From Ichthyophis bannanicus (taxonomy: Eukaryota > Chordata > Amphibia > Gymnophiona > Ichthyophiidae), in the NCBI GenBank assembly GCA_033557465.1, contig CM066048.1, positions 16,034,305 through 16,098,304 on the forward strand: DNA of 64,000 bases, written 5' to 3'. Below the pieces are notes generated by a model. It worked only from the letters and a program-made list of their open reading frames with translations, did not search any database and had not been told where the DNA came from. Of this stretch, positions 1-10,546 are shown piece after piece. Both the position numbers and the translations under genes were made by a program. Position 1 is the stretch's first letter. Each line of letters starts with the position of its first letter.

Positions 1-127
1 GGTGCATGAGAAAGGGAGAGAGGATGGGGAAAGGAGAGGGATATGAATAAGATTTGAAGGGTTGCATTTGGATCTGATCTTGGCATGTGAAAAAAGTCTA
101 GAAGGTCCAAGGTTGGGAATGATATAC

Positions 128-215
128 CCTTTATTCTTTATTTGCAAGATTTGATATACTGCCCTTGCCGAAGCATCAGAGCGGTGTACAATAAAACAAT
201 ATATTGGCTACAGGA
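128..215 (-). repeat. L2-like LINE 3' tail (fragment)
   Basis: Read on the minus strand, this stretch has the pattern of an L2-type 3' end: a short 'accgctctga' hairpin-like core, then 'agtatatcaaat' and an A-rich end. It resembles the better-preserved L2 tails at 13660-13732 and 43260-43338, but is more diverged. The pyrimidine-rich minus strand at 216-870 could be the matching 3' UTR, which I cannot confirm. Confidence 0.4.
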
Positions 216-920
216 AAAATTAAGTGAAGAAAAGAACGCCAGTAGTAGACAGGAAAGGAAAGAAAAAGAAAAAGAAAAGCATAACAGGACAAGGTGGGGG
301 GGGGGAGGATTTGACATGGGGGACATGGGTATAGGCTGAGAGCGGGATGAAAGGAGGAGGAGCAGGAGGGTGCAGGGTAGAGAAGAGTCGGCCCAATGGT
401 AACGAGGGTGAGATTCTTTCAGAGAGGGGAGATGGCTGAATGATAGGAAAAAATGGTGAAGCTTTAGAGCACACAACAAAGTAGAAGATGGCAGGAGAGT
501 GAGGATGGTAAGGGAAGGATCTTGTATAGAATGGGAGCTTGAGATCGTTGGAATGAGGGGAGAAGATTAGGAAGTGTCAACAACAGCCAAAGAAAGTGAT
601 GTGGAGCCATCAGAATCAGATAGGGGGAAGGAATAGAAGTTGGAGGATATATATGATGGATAAGCAGGAGAGAGGTTACAGACTAGAATGCACCTATGTG
701 TAACAGTGGTAACAAGCACAGGACAGTTATAAGAGAGCATTAGCCTAAGGATGGTTGGGTTGTGGGAAGGGTGGGAGGGATAAAGAAAGGAGAAGAGGAG
801 CAAGGAACAGCCAGCAGAAGATGGTAGAAAAGCTGAACAGAATTACAAAAAGCAGCTAAGAAACACACCAACTAAAAATGCATAACTCCGCTTACTATAA
901 GTTCTGCAAGGAGAAATTTT
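216..920. other. Purine-rich non-coding stretch
   Basis: The plus strand is strongly G/A-rich (runs of gaaaga, gggga and aggagg; a G10 run near 297-306). Frames here are low-complexity and match nothing I recognise. It may be the 3' UTR of the L2-like fragment to its left or plain intergenic DNA. No gene seen. Confidence 0.4.
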
Positions 921-923
921 ATT

Positions 924-1090
924 TACCGTTAATTTCCTTTCCTGGAGTCCTGCTAGACCATTCCTCACTAGTGGATTATTTCCCCTGCCAGCAGATGGGA
1001 GACAGAGAAAAGAAAGCAAAACTATGCCATGACATCACCACTGGCATAAAACCTATCACAGCTAGAGGGAGCCCTCAGTATTTTCTTAAC
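924..1090 (-). repeat. DIRS family D left inverted terminal repeat
   Basis: It pairs in inverse orientation with 8335-8494. Shared landmarks are 'cctggagtcctgctagacca', 'ccagcagatgggagacagag', 'tgacatcaccactggcat' and 'agctagagggagccctcag', with a few substitutions between the two ends. Confidence 0.8.
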
Positions 1091-1189
1091 AAGCAATGGA
1101 AAGTAGTCAAATACTCCCAAGAAACCCTTCTACGAGGACAATTATATACAATTTCAGCAGGGTCTGAAGGAATAAATATATAGAAGGAT

Positions 1190-1345
1190 GCAGTCCAAGG
1201 TACAAGGCTGAACTGGGCAGGTCCTGGACTGGGTCTAGCAGGACTCCACGAAAGGCAACTAACGGTAAGTAAAATTTCACCTTCCAGATCTTGCTGCTGG
1301 ATCAGTCCACACTCCTGGGATGTACCAAAGCAACTCCATCCCAGG
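1190..1345 (-). repeat. DIRS family D internal complementary region (decayed)
   Basis: Just inside the left terminal repeat, this segment repeats the outer-end sequence in inverse form ('ctagcaggactccacgaaag', then 'acggtaagtaaaat'). It continues into a second end-like piece ('ctggatcagtccacac'). This is the expected position and content of a DIRS internal complementary region, which stores both element ends joined head to tail. Confidence 0.5.
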
Positions 1346-1433
1346 GTGGAAAGAAAGTACACGAGCCAAACCATATGGCCACTTGGACATGGCAAATCTA
1401 GCCAGTAGTGCCATGTGAAGGGGCCAAGGAGGA

Positions 1434-2230
1434 TCAAGTAGCCGCCCTGAAATTGTTCAAAGGTGATGCACAAGATAACTCCGCCCAAGAAGTTGCTTGA
1501 GCCGGAGTCAAATGAGCCTTGAGGCCTGGGGAAACAGGCTTATCCTGCATCAGGTGGACTAAGGCAATAGTGTCCTTGATCCAGCGGCCTAGGGTCAACA
1601 TGGACGCCGCTTGTCCCTTCTGTGGTTCGGTAAAAAGGACAAAGAAGTGATTGGAAAGACAAAAGTAATTCATCACTTTCAAGTACCGCAAGAGTACACG
1701 ACGGACATCCACAAAGCTCAAGCTCTTGTCTGGTCTGGTGCATTGGTCTGGCAAAAAGGCCAGCAAGAACAGCACCCGACTGATGTGAAAGGGAGAGCGC
1801 ACTTTGGGCAAAGAGACAACCGGGTGAAAATCTCTGCTGAAGGGGTGACCTATCAATAAGGGGTTGCGACAGGAAAGGATCTACAATTCAGACATCCTCT
1901 GTGCCAAAGTGATAGCTACCAAGAACACCGTTTTTAGGGACAGATCCTTGACAGTAGCTCGCCTGAGCAGCTCGATGGGCGGACACATGAGTGCTTGGAG
2001 AATGAGCATCAAGTTCCACAGTGGGATTATGGGGTGTACAAAGGGTCCAAACCCCATGGAGAAAGCAGCTCACATCCGGTGTGCTGCCAGCATATGGCCC
2101 GCTACTGTACCGCAAAAACAGAACAAGTGCCGCTACCTGCACCCTGATTGAGCTCAACAAACCCTTTCATCTCCCTCTTGACGGAAGGCTAGAATTGAGG
2201 GGGATCAAGACCCCTCACGGGGAAAGGTGA
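1434..2230 (-). pseudogene. DIRS tyrosine recombinase remnant (family D)
   Basis: A broken frame related to the family-C recombinase at 33168-34364. Recognisable blocks are 'FHPVVSLPKVRSPFHISRV' and 'GLKAHLTPAQATSWAELS', which correspond to the family-C segments 'SFLPKVVSGFHVNQVVS' and 'GLRAHSTRAQATSWVECS'. The HxxR catalytic box reads HLTP here, so the second catalytic arginine is lost. In an active DIRS this enzyme integrates a circular DNA intermediate. This copy is dead. Confidence 0.65.
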
Positions 2231-2289
2231 CATCGATGACACCAGTTCTCGAAGAGATACCAGACCCAGGCATAAAACAATGAGGTGGA

Positions 2290-3300
2290 GTGCTGCCTAG
2301 TTTTCAAACAGGGAATAGTCCTTACACCTTAGGCAACCCTGCTGTAGTAAGCCCCTTCTGTCCCTGAGGCACAGGAGCTGGGAGGCGTGGAGACAGATGA
2401 TGTCCGTGTACCACAGCCGATGAGGCCAGTCTTGGGCCACCAGGATCACAAGACTCAGGTGATTTGCAATCCTCCAAAGGACTCTGGGTATCATGGCCCA
2501 TGGAGTGGGACAGAGCAGGTGATCTGGGGGCCAAGACTGGAACAGTATGTCCACCCTCCTGGACTTGAAATCCGAACAATGGCTAAAGGAGGGGACCTTG
2601 GCATTGGCTGCCATCGCCATCCAGTTGTCTCCAGGAGGCCCCACCAATCCACTATCAGGTTATATGCCCATAGGGCAATCTCTGGGATCAAGGAGGTGAC
2701 AACTGAGGAAATCCACTTTCAGAATGTCCTTGCCCATGATATGCTGGGCTGTACTACTACTACTACTACAGCAGCGCTTGGAGGTGCAGTTCCGCGCAGG
2801 GGAACAGTAGAGGCATTTCCCGAGCTAATCTCAGGCACTTCGTTCCGCCCTGGCTATTGACATAACCCACCGCGATTGTTTTGCCAGAGAGGACTCGCAC
2901 AGTACAGCTCCCATAAAGCAACATGTTTAAGTGCGGCAATACCAGACAGACAGACAGATGGTCCTGACCTCTAGGCAATGGATGGCCCATTTTGCTTCCA
3001 CCAGAGACTAGTGACCCTGTGTGGTCTGGCCAAGACAGTGAACTCCCCATCTGGGGAGACTGACATCGGTGGTGAGGAGCACTTGGACTGGAATTTCAAG
3101 GAGCATCCCCCTCAACATGTTGTCGGGGAAGACCCACGAGAGGAGGTTGTGTCAATAAGTGAGAGGAAAGCAGGAGGTAGATTCGATAGTCCTGCAAGCA
3201 TAGGAACTAGCAAGTCATCAAGGCCCAATGTAGGACGCATATGTGCTTGTGCCCAGGGCACCAGCTCCAGGGTTGCAGCCATAGCTCCCAAAAGCTGAAG
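2290..3300 (-). pseudogene. DIRS RNase H and downstream domain remnant (family D)
   Basis: The 2297-2647 frame aligns by eye with the segment after RNase H in family C (AKVSWFFSRRRE ... GRVILIAPDWPRRPWYVD), here reading 'LVILVAQDWPHRLWYTD'. Upstream, about 2860-2960, 'GKTIAVGYVNSQGGTKCL' matches the RNase H block 'NATAVAYINRQGGISS'. Several stops and shifts interrupt the frame. The normal role is removal of the RNA strand during DIRS replication. Confidence 0.6.
2751..2769. repeat. (CTA)n microsatellite
   Basis: Six consecutive CTA units lie inside the decayed RNase H region of family D. Confidence 0.9.
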
Positions 3301-3850
3301 GTAGCCTCAAATTCTCGGGGTGGATATCCCAAAAAAGTCCCGAGGTTGGTTGTGAAACTTGGCCTAGCACTCCCAATAAGGAAGACTTTGCCTACACGAG
3401 TGTCGAAACAAGCCTCAAGAAAGTTCAGGTTCTGAGACGGCATCAGACAGCTCTTGCTGCTGTTGATGACACAGCCAGCCACTCGAGGAGTTGGATCACT
3501 CGATGCAGTGCCCGAATGGCTTCCGGCCATGACTTGGTCTGGATCAGCCAATCATCTAGATAGAGGTGTGTGCCTCAGTTTTGCCACAACTACTACTATC
3601 ACCTTGGAGAACATGTGAACATAGGCCTCTGCTAAATTCAAGGTTGCGAAGACTCATCTTTCTAGACCACCTGAACAACAGACCACAGCATTTCCATGCA
3701 GAACCATTGAACTCTCAAACTGTAGTTGACCCTTTTGAGCACGCTCTAAAACATATCCTTGTCTTATAATGTTGAGCACCCAGTGATCATTCGTCCGATG
3801 GGCCCCATTCACAATAAAATTGTCGCAGACAGCCTCCCACTTGTGGAACA
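3207..3850 (-). pseudogene. DIRS reverse transcriptase remnant (family D)
   Basis: The block 'MPSQNLNFLEACFDTRVGK' corresponds to 'EPTQNLEYLGVRFDTSVGR' in the family-C RT, followed by the thumb-like region. The YLDD active-site region lies near 3540-3560 ('tcatctagatagaggtgtg' on the plus strand) and is corrupted. The polymerase core is otherwise largely missing or unreadable. Confidence 0.55.
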
Positions 3851-4022
3851 CAGGAATGAGCCCCGGAACAGTCAGCAGGAGAGGAGAGAGAAAGAGGGCT
3901 TTCTTGCCACAGAAGTCTGCAATACGCCCGGCATCCTCCTTGAAAGGACTGGGACATGGATCCGGTTCCAGAAGAGGAGCTGGTCTGCTTATTCTGTTGA
4001 TACAGATAAGAATCGTGGAACT

Positions 4023-4380
4023 TCAGCAGCGAAGATGACACCCCAATGACAAAGAAGAGTGCTTGGAGGAACCCTTGGGTTTATCCCCCAGAAGCTGCTG
4101 GGGCTTGATCTCTCTGAGGTCCTTGACTATCTTTCCCAAGTCCTCACCAAACAGAAGCCTGTCCCTAAAGGGCAATTTGGCTATGCACCCCTTAGATGCG
4201 ACATCCGCCAAACAATTTGAGCTGTAGCCCTCGGCGAGCCACTGTAGCTGCTGTGACTCCCCACGCGGAAAGGCAGAAGAAATCATAAAAGGCATCTACC
4301 AAGAAGGTCACCAGATATGAGGCAGACCGAATACTCATCCTCAGGAAAGAGCTGAACCCAGTGAAGGATACGTGAACCGA
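4023..4380 (-). pseudogene. DIRS gag C-terminal remnant (family D)
   Basis: The block 'KLPFRDRLLFGEDLGKIVKD' closely matches 'KLPFRGKLLFGEDLEKLVKD' in family C (about 36330-36420). This is the gag end that precedes RT. It is cut at about 4500 by the CR1 insertion. Confidence 0.65.
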
Positions 4381-4499
4381 GGCTGCCCCACGTTGTCAAC
4401 TGAAATGCTAGGGAGGAGGAAGAGAAGGCCGTTTGAAGGAGTGGGAGGTTTCTGGAATCCAACGGATTACCGGATCCGAGACAGCAGGGATACACCAGG

Positions 4500-5694
4500 G
4501 GCAGGTCGTCAGACAAATCTGATTGATTTCTTTGGCTGGGTGACCAGGAAGATGGATTGAGGGAGAGCCCTAGATGTGGTATATTTAGATTTCAATAAAG
4601 CATTTGACACTGTTTCACACAGGCACCTTATAAACAAACTGAGCACCCTAGAGATAGACCCTAAAGTTACTGCTTGGGTTAAAAATTGGTTGAGTGGGAG
4701 GTGACAAAGGGCACAGGTAAATGGAGTTCACTCTGAGGAGGAGGTTACCAGTGGAGTGTTGCAGGGATCTGCCCTTGGTCCGATTCTTTAACAGCAATAT
4801 TGATATTAGTGATATTACAGAAGGGCTGTCGGGTAAGGTTTGCCTCTTTGCAGATACCAAAATCTGCAACATAGTAGACACCCAGGAAGGTATAGATAAC
4901 ATGAGGAGGGATCTAGCTAAGCTTGAAGAATGGTTTAGAACTTGACAACTAAGATTTAATGCTAAAAAATGTAGGGTCATGCATTTGGGCTGTAACAATC
5001 CAAGGGAGCAGTACAGTATAGGGGGTGACATACTTGTGTCCACGAAAGAAGAACAGGATCTAAGCGTGATTGTGTCTGATGATCTCAAAGTAGCTAAACA
5101 AGTAGAAAAGGTGATGGCGAAAGTTAGGATGCTTGGGTGCATAGGGAGAAGAATGGCCAGCAGAAGGAAGGAGAAGACAGTGCCTCATTTGGAGTATTGT
5201 GTGCAATTTTGGAGACCATACCTTCAAAAGGATATAAACAGGCTGGAATTTGTGCAGAGGGTGGCTACAAAAATGGTTAGTGGTCTTCATTATAAAGCAT
5301 ATGAGGACAGACAAGAGCCTTAATATGTATACTTTAAAAGAAAGGCGGGACAAAGGTGATATGATTAAGACGTTTAAATACCTTTGTAGCATTAATGCAC
5401 AGGACAGCCTCTTTCGAATGAAAGCAAGCTCTGCTACGAGAGGACACAGGGATGAGGGTGAAAGGGGATAGACTCAGGAGTAATATACATAAATATTTCT
5501 TTATGGAAAGAGTGGTAAATGTGTGGCATAGTCTTCCCAGTGGAGGTGGTGGATACGAGGACAGTATCTGAATTCAAAAAAGCATGGGACAAACAGAGGC
5601 TCTCTAAAGGCAAAAAGGGGACTCTTGTAGTGGTTAATATGGAAGGGCAGACTAGATAGGCCATATAGCCTTTTTCTGCCATCATGTTTCTATG
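4500..5694 (+). mobile_element. CR1 LINE, 5'-truncated fragment
   Basis: Plus-strand CR1 reverse-transcriptase sequence. The fingers/palm block (DVVYLDFNKAFDTVSH, about 4574-4620) and the C-terminal block (HLEYCVQFWRPYLQKDINRL, about 5190-5240) are readable across several frames, and an in-frame stop lies at 4558-4560. The 3' end 'gccatatagcctttttctgc ... catcatgtttctatg' is typical of CR1 3' tails. Both the 5' part of ORF2 and all of ORF1 are missing. The copy interrupts the gag end of DIRS family D. Confidence 0.8.
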
Positions 5695-5979
5695 GGAATG
5701 GTGGTACGCTTGGTGACTGTAGTGATGAAAACGTCGACCATGGGAAACCGCAACCACTTTCCATGGCTGTTGGTGACCATGGGTAAACGCAACCTAATTG
5801 CTAGGTCTTCTTGATGGGCACATCAGGAGAGGCTCCAGCAGGAAAGGACAGGCTCTGGAAGGCCCCCTGATGCCAGGATCAGAAGTGCAGGGAGTCTGGG
5901 CCAGTCCAGAGAGATCCGGAATGCGCAATTCAGTGGCAATCTGAACCATCAAGGAAGGGGGCGGAATTTCCTCTTAGTG
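5695..5979. other. Unassigned spacer, probably family D 5' region
   Basis: It lies between the CR1 end and the family-B DIRS fragment. It has two similar short units ('gaccatgggaaaccgcaacc' near 5738 and 'gaccatgggtaaacgcaacc' near 5775). No domain recognised. By position it may be gag or leader sequence of family D. Confidence 0.35.
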
Positions 5980-8213
5980 ACCCAGACGCGCCACGTGAGA
6001 GTCACTATGGGCCTTCCCCCTGAAAGAATTCCTCCTCCTCCTCCTCACTGGAGGCAGCTGAACCGGACTCTTCGGTCTCTTCTCAGGGTACTCATCACCA
6101 AAAGATTTTGCCTCACTCCAATATGGGAATTTGGAGGGGGCCGCTCGCAGACCCTCCTGGAAAGAGTCCTGTCCGCTTGATCATTTGCAAGGACGATCGG
6201 AGATGGGCCCAGCCGAGAGGGGACAAGGCGCGCACGGATGTCTGCCGCGGCCACCCGGGCCGCTGACTCAAACTCATCATAGGCCGCTTGAGAAAAAATT
6301 GGAGCATTCATGGACAGCCTTGGACAGGCCCCTGAAGCACTGCAAAGGTTCCTCGGAGAGACCAGCTGAGAAACCAACGAGTTCCTTCGCAAGATCTCTC
6401 AGGTACATGCCCATGTACAGCTGGTAGGCCTGGACATGGCAAATGAGCATAGAGTCCTGGTAGCACTTCCTGCCAAGGGCATCCAAGGTGCGTGCCTCCC
6501 TCGCAGGGGGCACCAAGGAGTGCGTCTTTTGGCTTTTCAGCTGACGCATGGCTGACTCCACCACCATGGAGTTGTGCAGCATTTGCGACGTCTGGAAGCC
6601 AGGGCTCCTGCGGACTTGATACATCGAGTCGAGCTACTTGCTCACTACTGGCACCGACGCCGGCGTTTCCCACATGCGGAACATGAGCCTTTCCAGGATG
6701 GGAAGAATGGGCACCGTGAGCGATTCCCAAGAGGGAAACTCGGACTAGAGGATCTCGAGCTCGTCAGCCTGAGGGTCCTCCTCCGACTCAGTCGGGAACA
6801 CCAGGGCCTTAGACATGTCTTTGACAAAGTCTAAGAATCCCATGTCCTCTGGCGGGGACCTTCTCCGAGGTTCCAAGACTGGGGAGTCCGAAGGGACATC
6901 ACGGTGTCAATGGGTATCCGGGGACTCATCATCTTTCGTCTCCCATTCGGAGTAGTCAGAGGAAGACTCGAGGGTAGGCCACTCCAAGGGCCTCAGGCCG
7001 CACAGTCCACCCCCGTAGGTGAGATCGGTGACAACCGCAGCCCCATCCGGGACACCGAGCACGACCTTGGCCGAGAGGCGAGTCGAGGTCGCAGGACCTC
7101 GAGGATCGGCTCGGCCTCCGGAGACATCACTGACATTGAATGCCCAGTGGTCGGGGCGGAGGAACTGGACTTGTCGGACAACAGCACCCGCTGCTGGTCC
7201 AAGAAAGCAGACAAGCTTCGCTCCAAGGCCGCCATTCAAGACTCCAGGCCGGAAGGCTCCGCAGCCTTCAGCGCGGGCAGTGAGGAACTCGGGCCCGACG
7301 CCGGCTCCCCCGAAGGGGAATCCTTGACGAGGATAGCCTTCAAGGATCAAGGTCGGTCCACTGCCGGATCCTTCTGGGGGACCTTTGCCGGCCACTCCTT
7401 CTCCGAAGCCTCAGGCAGATGCCTGGGGCTGCGGGACCGGGCCAGGGAGGAACCCTGTCCGTCTGAGCCATCCAAGGATGCCACTTTCGAGGGTTTCTTC
7501 TTCCTCCTGTGCTCCCTCAAGGCGGATCCCCTCTCTGAGTATCCACGACGGTGCTCGGGTTTGGAGAACTCCTCTCAAGATGTCGCGCCTCAGACAAGGC
7601 CCTGGCCTTCGGAGGCATCGGGGAGTCAGGGAAAAACTTATCGTGCTGCTGCTGGCGGCACTTCAGGGCCTTTGTAGACATCAGTTTGCATAAGCTTCAG
7701 ACCGCCGGGTTATGGTCCGGCCTGAGGCAACGGAGACAGCAGTCATGTGTGTCAGTTAAGGATATGAGCTTAGCACACCGATCACATGTCTTGAAACCAC
7801 TGGTAGCCATAGGGGAAAAAAGAACCCCTGTGAGGTCGAAGACCCTCCAAGCTGCCAGTGGGGAAAAAAAAGGGCTGAAGGCGCCCAAAAAAAACAAACA
7901 CAAAAAGGAACCAAACTCGACACCAAGGCACCAAGATCGGTAGGCAGGAAGAGTACCGGTGACAAGTTAAGAACTCGAGAAGAAAAAAATCAACTTTTTT
8001 CTGGGAGAAAGACAGACGATGTATGAAGGGCTCTGCGGAAAAAAGGAGACTGAGAAAGATGGCACCCTTGGGCGGGAAGGGGACCACACATGCATGGTGG
8101 CATCTCCCAAAGGCTTTCTTTGAAAGCTGGGGAGATGCTCCCGCAAGGGCTCTGTCGGTGCCGACGTCACCCATATGTGAGGACTGACTTCCTGCTTGTT
8201 CCCAGAGAAAAGT
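5980..8213 (-). mobile_element. DIRS family B fragment (gag plus 5' terminal repeat)
   Basis: A 5' piece of a family-B DIRS. Its right end, about 8040-8213, matches the right terminal repeat of the better copy at 32930-33103 ('agatggcacccttgggcggg', 'aggctttctttgaaagctgg', 'tcacccatatgtgaggactg'). Most of the gag frame precedes it. RT, RNase H and recombinase are absent, so the copy is truncated on its 3' side. It lies inside family D. Confidence 0.7.
5990..7812 (-). pseudogene. DIRS gag remnant (family B fragment)
   Basis: The frames at 6045-6730 and 6907-7900 align with the complete family-B gag. Examples are 'AYQLYMGMYLRDLAKELVGF' versus 'TYQLYMGMYLRDLAKELAGF', and the cysteine/histidine block 'SLTDTHDCCLRCLRPDH' near the N-terminus (about 7700-7760). 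The start is probably the methionine codon ending at 7812 (context 'MATSGFKTCDRCAK'). The frame is shifted several times. The long plus-strand open frame over the same region is an antisense shadow. Confidence 0.65.
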
Positions 8214-8334
8214 GTGTCTTATACAACCCGCCCCCCCCTTGGGATCTAAAGTGGCCGAGCTACACTGCACCCATTCAGACTGGGCAGGAGCTATAGGCTT
8301 CTCTAGACCTCTCTGGGAGAATTCACCATCTGAT

Positions 8335-8494
8335 GAGAAAATACTGAGGGCTCCCTCTAGCTGTACTAGGTTTTATGCCAGTGGTGATGTCACGGCATAG
8401 TTTTCCTGTCTTTTCTCTGTCTCCCATCTGCTGGCAGGAGGAAATAACCCACTAGTCTGTACTGGTCTAGCAGGACTCCAGGAAAGGCATTAAA
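8335..8494 (-). repeat. DIRS family D right inverted terminal repeat
   Basis: Inverse partner of 924-1090. It contains 'gggctccctctagctgta', 'atgccagtggtgatgtca' and 'ggtctagcaggactccagga'. It fixes the 5' boundary of family D. Confidence 0.8.
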
Positions 8495-8565
8495 GGACAC
8501 TGCTGTTGTAAATAAGCAAATCAGGATTCATGTAACCTTTGTAAATTAGTATCCATACTAATAAA

Positions 8566-8815
8566 GCATAGTTACTCACCTGTAACAGGTGATCTCCGGG
8601 AACAGCAGAAATTTAGTCTTCACATATGGGTATTGTCGGTACTGACGGAGCCTGCGTGGGAACGCTCCCCAGCGTCCAATTAGAAAGCTTTTGGGAGCAT
8701 CCCACAGCGCCTGCGTGCTGCCTTCCCGCCTTTCCCAACTGCCTCTCTCCAGTTGAGTTTAAAGCTGAGAGAAAGAGAGAGAGAGAGAGGGAAAGAGAAA
8801 GATAGAGAGATACAA
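8566..8815 (-). repeat. DIRS A1 left inverted terminal repeat
   Basis: It begins 'catagttactcacctgtaac' and includes 'cacatatgggtattgtcggt', 'agaaagcttttgggagcatc' and a GA-rich stretch. The inverse of this sequence forms 38680-38850 at the far end of the split element. Confidence 0.85.
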
Positions 8816-8839
8816 CTCCTAGGGGAGATGGGTGGGTTG

Positions 8840-8945
8840 TGAAGACTAAATTCCTGCTGTTCCCAGAGATCACCTGTTACAGATGAGTAACTATGCTATC
8901 TCAAGGAACAAGCAGGAATGTAGTCTTCACATATGGGGACTCCCT
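8840..8945 (-). repeat. DIRS A1 internal complementary region
   Basis: The sequence 'gttcccagagatcacctgtt' runs through 'gtaactatgctatctcaagg' to 'caagcaggaatgtagtcttc'. It is the inverse of the outer left end fused to the inverse of the outer right end. Such a stored head-to-tail junction is the hallmark of DIRS elements and is used to rebuild the termini during replication. Confidence 0.8.
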
Positions 8946-9054
8946 AGCTGCAGATGCCAAGGAGAGACCCCAGAAGTTGTGTGTCCCTGTGAAAGGGCTC
9001 CACTTCCCCCCATGGATCTCTGGCATCCAACCAGGGATGGCGGGTAGGAGTTGA

Positions 9055-10500
9055 TTAGGTATGGAACAGGTGTTGGAGAACAGCCTGACTAAACAAGGCA
9101 TCCCGGCGGGAGTCCTTGTCCAAGCAGTAATGGCCTGTGAAGGTATGAACTGAGGCCCAAGTGGCTGCTTGACAGATGTCGCCGATAGACACAGAGTGCA
9201 GATGAGCCATTGAAGCTGCCATGGCTCTCACATTGTGAGCTGTGACATGGCCCTCCAGAGGAAGATTCTTACTCTGACAGGCGAAGGAAATACACTGAGC
9301 AATCCAGTTAGACAGTGTTCTCTTGGAGACTGGAAGTCCCAAATGAGAAGGATCAAAAGCAACAAAGAGTTGAGAGGACTTTCTATGTTGCTGTGTTCTT
9401 TGCAAGTAAAAGGCTAAAGCTCTTTTACAGTCCAAAGTATGAAGATTCCTTTCTGCATTTGATGCACGAGGCCTTGGAAAAAACACAGGCAGGTAAACCG
9501 CTTGATTAAGATGAAAAGGAGAGACCACCTTTGGCATAAAGTGTGGATGAGTCCTAAAGACTACCTTGTCATGATGGAACCTTGTATAAGGTGGATCAGC
9601 CACTAGTGCCTGCAACTCACTAATGCGACGTACTGATGTGATTGCAATGAGAAAGATAACTTTCCAAGAAAGGAATTTCAACGAGGTAGTAGCCAAGGGT
9701 TCGAAAGGTGGCTTCATAAGCTGGCCAAGAACCAGGTTTAAGTCCCATGCCACTGGTGGTGGCTTAATGGGAGGCTTAGTTAGAAGGCGGCCTCTCATAA
9801 ATCTTGTTATAAGAGGATGGGAGGAAATAGGTTGTCCATTTAAAGGGTTGAAAGAAGCTGCAATATCACTTAAATGGACTCTTACTGAGTTAGTTTTAAG
9901 TCCTGCATTGGATAAATGAAGGAGATACTCCAGTAATGATTCCAGAGGAATCACAAGGGTGCTAAGACCCTTCTGCGAGCACCATATGGTAAACCTTTTC
10001 CACTTGAAAACATAAGAGCATCTTGTGGAAGGTTTTCTAGAAACATAAAGGATATCCTTTACTTGCTGAGAAAGGTTAAGATCAAGGAGATCTAGGCCTT
10101 CAGCAACCAAGCCCTGAGATGCAGAGACTGTGGATTGGGATGCCATAACATTCCGTCCTCCTGAGACAGGAGATCTGGAGCAGACCCCAACTCCATAGAG
10201 TGAGCTTGAGACAGATGTAGAAGCAGAGGGTACCACATTTGCCATGGCCAATGTGGAGCTATGAGAATCATACGGCCTCTGTCTCTCTGAAGCTTGAATA
10301 GGGTTTTGGGAATTAGGGGAATGGGTGGAAAGGCATAAAGGAAGTCTTGACCCCAATGAAGGAGGAAAGCATCCCTGGCCTGAGAGCCCTGAGCCGGAAT
10401 TCTGGAACAGAACCGGGGAAGTCTGGCATTCAACGGACTTGCAAAGAGGTCTATGTCCGGGGTTCCCCAAATTTGAAAAATATGGCCACCTGGTCTGCAT
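9055..10500 (-). CDS. DIRS tyrosine recombinase (A1), open 481-codon frame
   Basis: A tyrosine recombinase of the DIRS group, expected to integrate the circular double-stranded DNA copy in the nucleus. The first roughly 130 residues overlap the end of the RT-RNase H frame in another register. A SAM-like N-terminal core domain follows (about 150-270, 'RKPSTRCSYVFKWKRFTIWC'). The catalytic domain then shows the first arginine in 'AITSVRRISELQAL' (about residue 291), the H-x-x-R box as HNVR in 'HVTAHNVRAMAAS' (about 423), and the nucleophile tyrosine in 'TFTGHYCLDKDS' (about 456). No stop or shift breaks the catalytic domain. This is the best-preserved recombinase in the window, although the element around it is dead. 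Confidence 0.85.
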   Translation of the reverse strand: MQTRWPYFSNLGNPGHRPLCKSVECQTSPVLFQNSGSGLSGQGCFPPSLGSRLPLCLSTHSPNSQNPIQASERQRPYDSHSSTLAMANVVPSASTSVSSSLYGVGVCSRSPVSGGRNVMASQSTVSASQGLVAEGLDLLDLNLSQQVKDILYVSRKPSTRCSYVFKWKRFTIWCSQKGLSTLVIPLESLLEYLLHLSNAGLKTNSVRVHLSDIAASFNPLNGQPISSHPLITRFMRGRLLTKPPIKPPPVAWDLNLVLGQLMKPPFEPLATTSLKFLSWKVIFLIAITSVRRISELQALVADPPYTRFHHDKVVFRTHPHFMPKVVSPFHLNQAVYLPVFFPRPRASNAERNLHTLDCKRALAFYLQRTQQHRKSSQLFVAFDPSHLGLPVSKRTLSNWIAQCISFACQSKNLPLEGHVTAHNVRAMAASMAHLHSVSIGDICQAATWASVHTFTGHYCLDKDSRRDALFSQAVLQHLFHT

Positions 10501-10546
10501 GTAGAGACCATTCGTGTGGAAGCAGAACTCGACTGAGTCTGTATGC

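Larger units (their letters stand above)
924..8494 (-). mobile_element. Fossil DIRS retrotransposon, family D, with two inner insertions
   Basis: A minus-strand DIRS-type element (reverse transcriptase plus tyrosine recombinase), heavily decayed. Its ends are inverted copies: 924-1090 matches the reverse complement of 8335-8494. From 3' to 5' it holds recombinase (about 1430-2230), RNase H (about 2290-3300), RT (about 3207-3850) and gag (about 4020-4380) remains. All are closest to family C at 33168-37610. A CR1 fragment (4500-5694) and a family-B DIRS fragment (about 5980-8213) sit inside it. Every reading frame is broken, so it is an old copy. Confidence 0.65.

Noticed and set aside
138..479. 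Minus-strand frame rich in Ser/Leu/Phe
   Set aside because: Low-complexity translation of a pyrimidine-rich strand, without domain or start context.
6904..7677. Long plus-strand open frame (257 codons)
   Set aside because: It lies antisense to family-B gag, whose biased codon use opens the opposite strand. The minus-strand frame has recognisable gag blocks and this one has none.
8760..8815. Regulatory GA-box array
   Set aside because: The (GA)n stretch recurs in the same place in A2's terminal repeat. It is part of the DIRS repeat, with no evidence of a host regulatory role.
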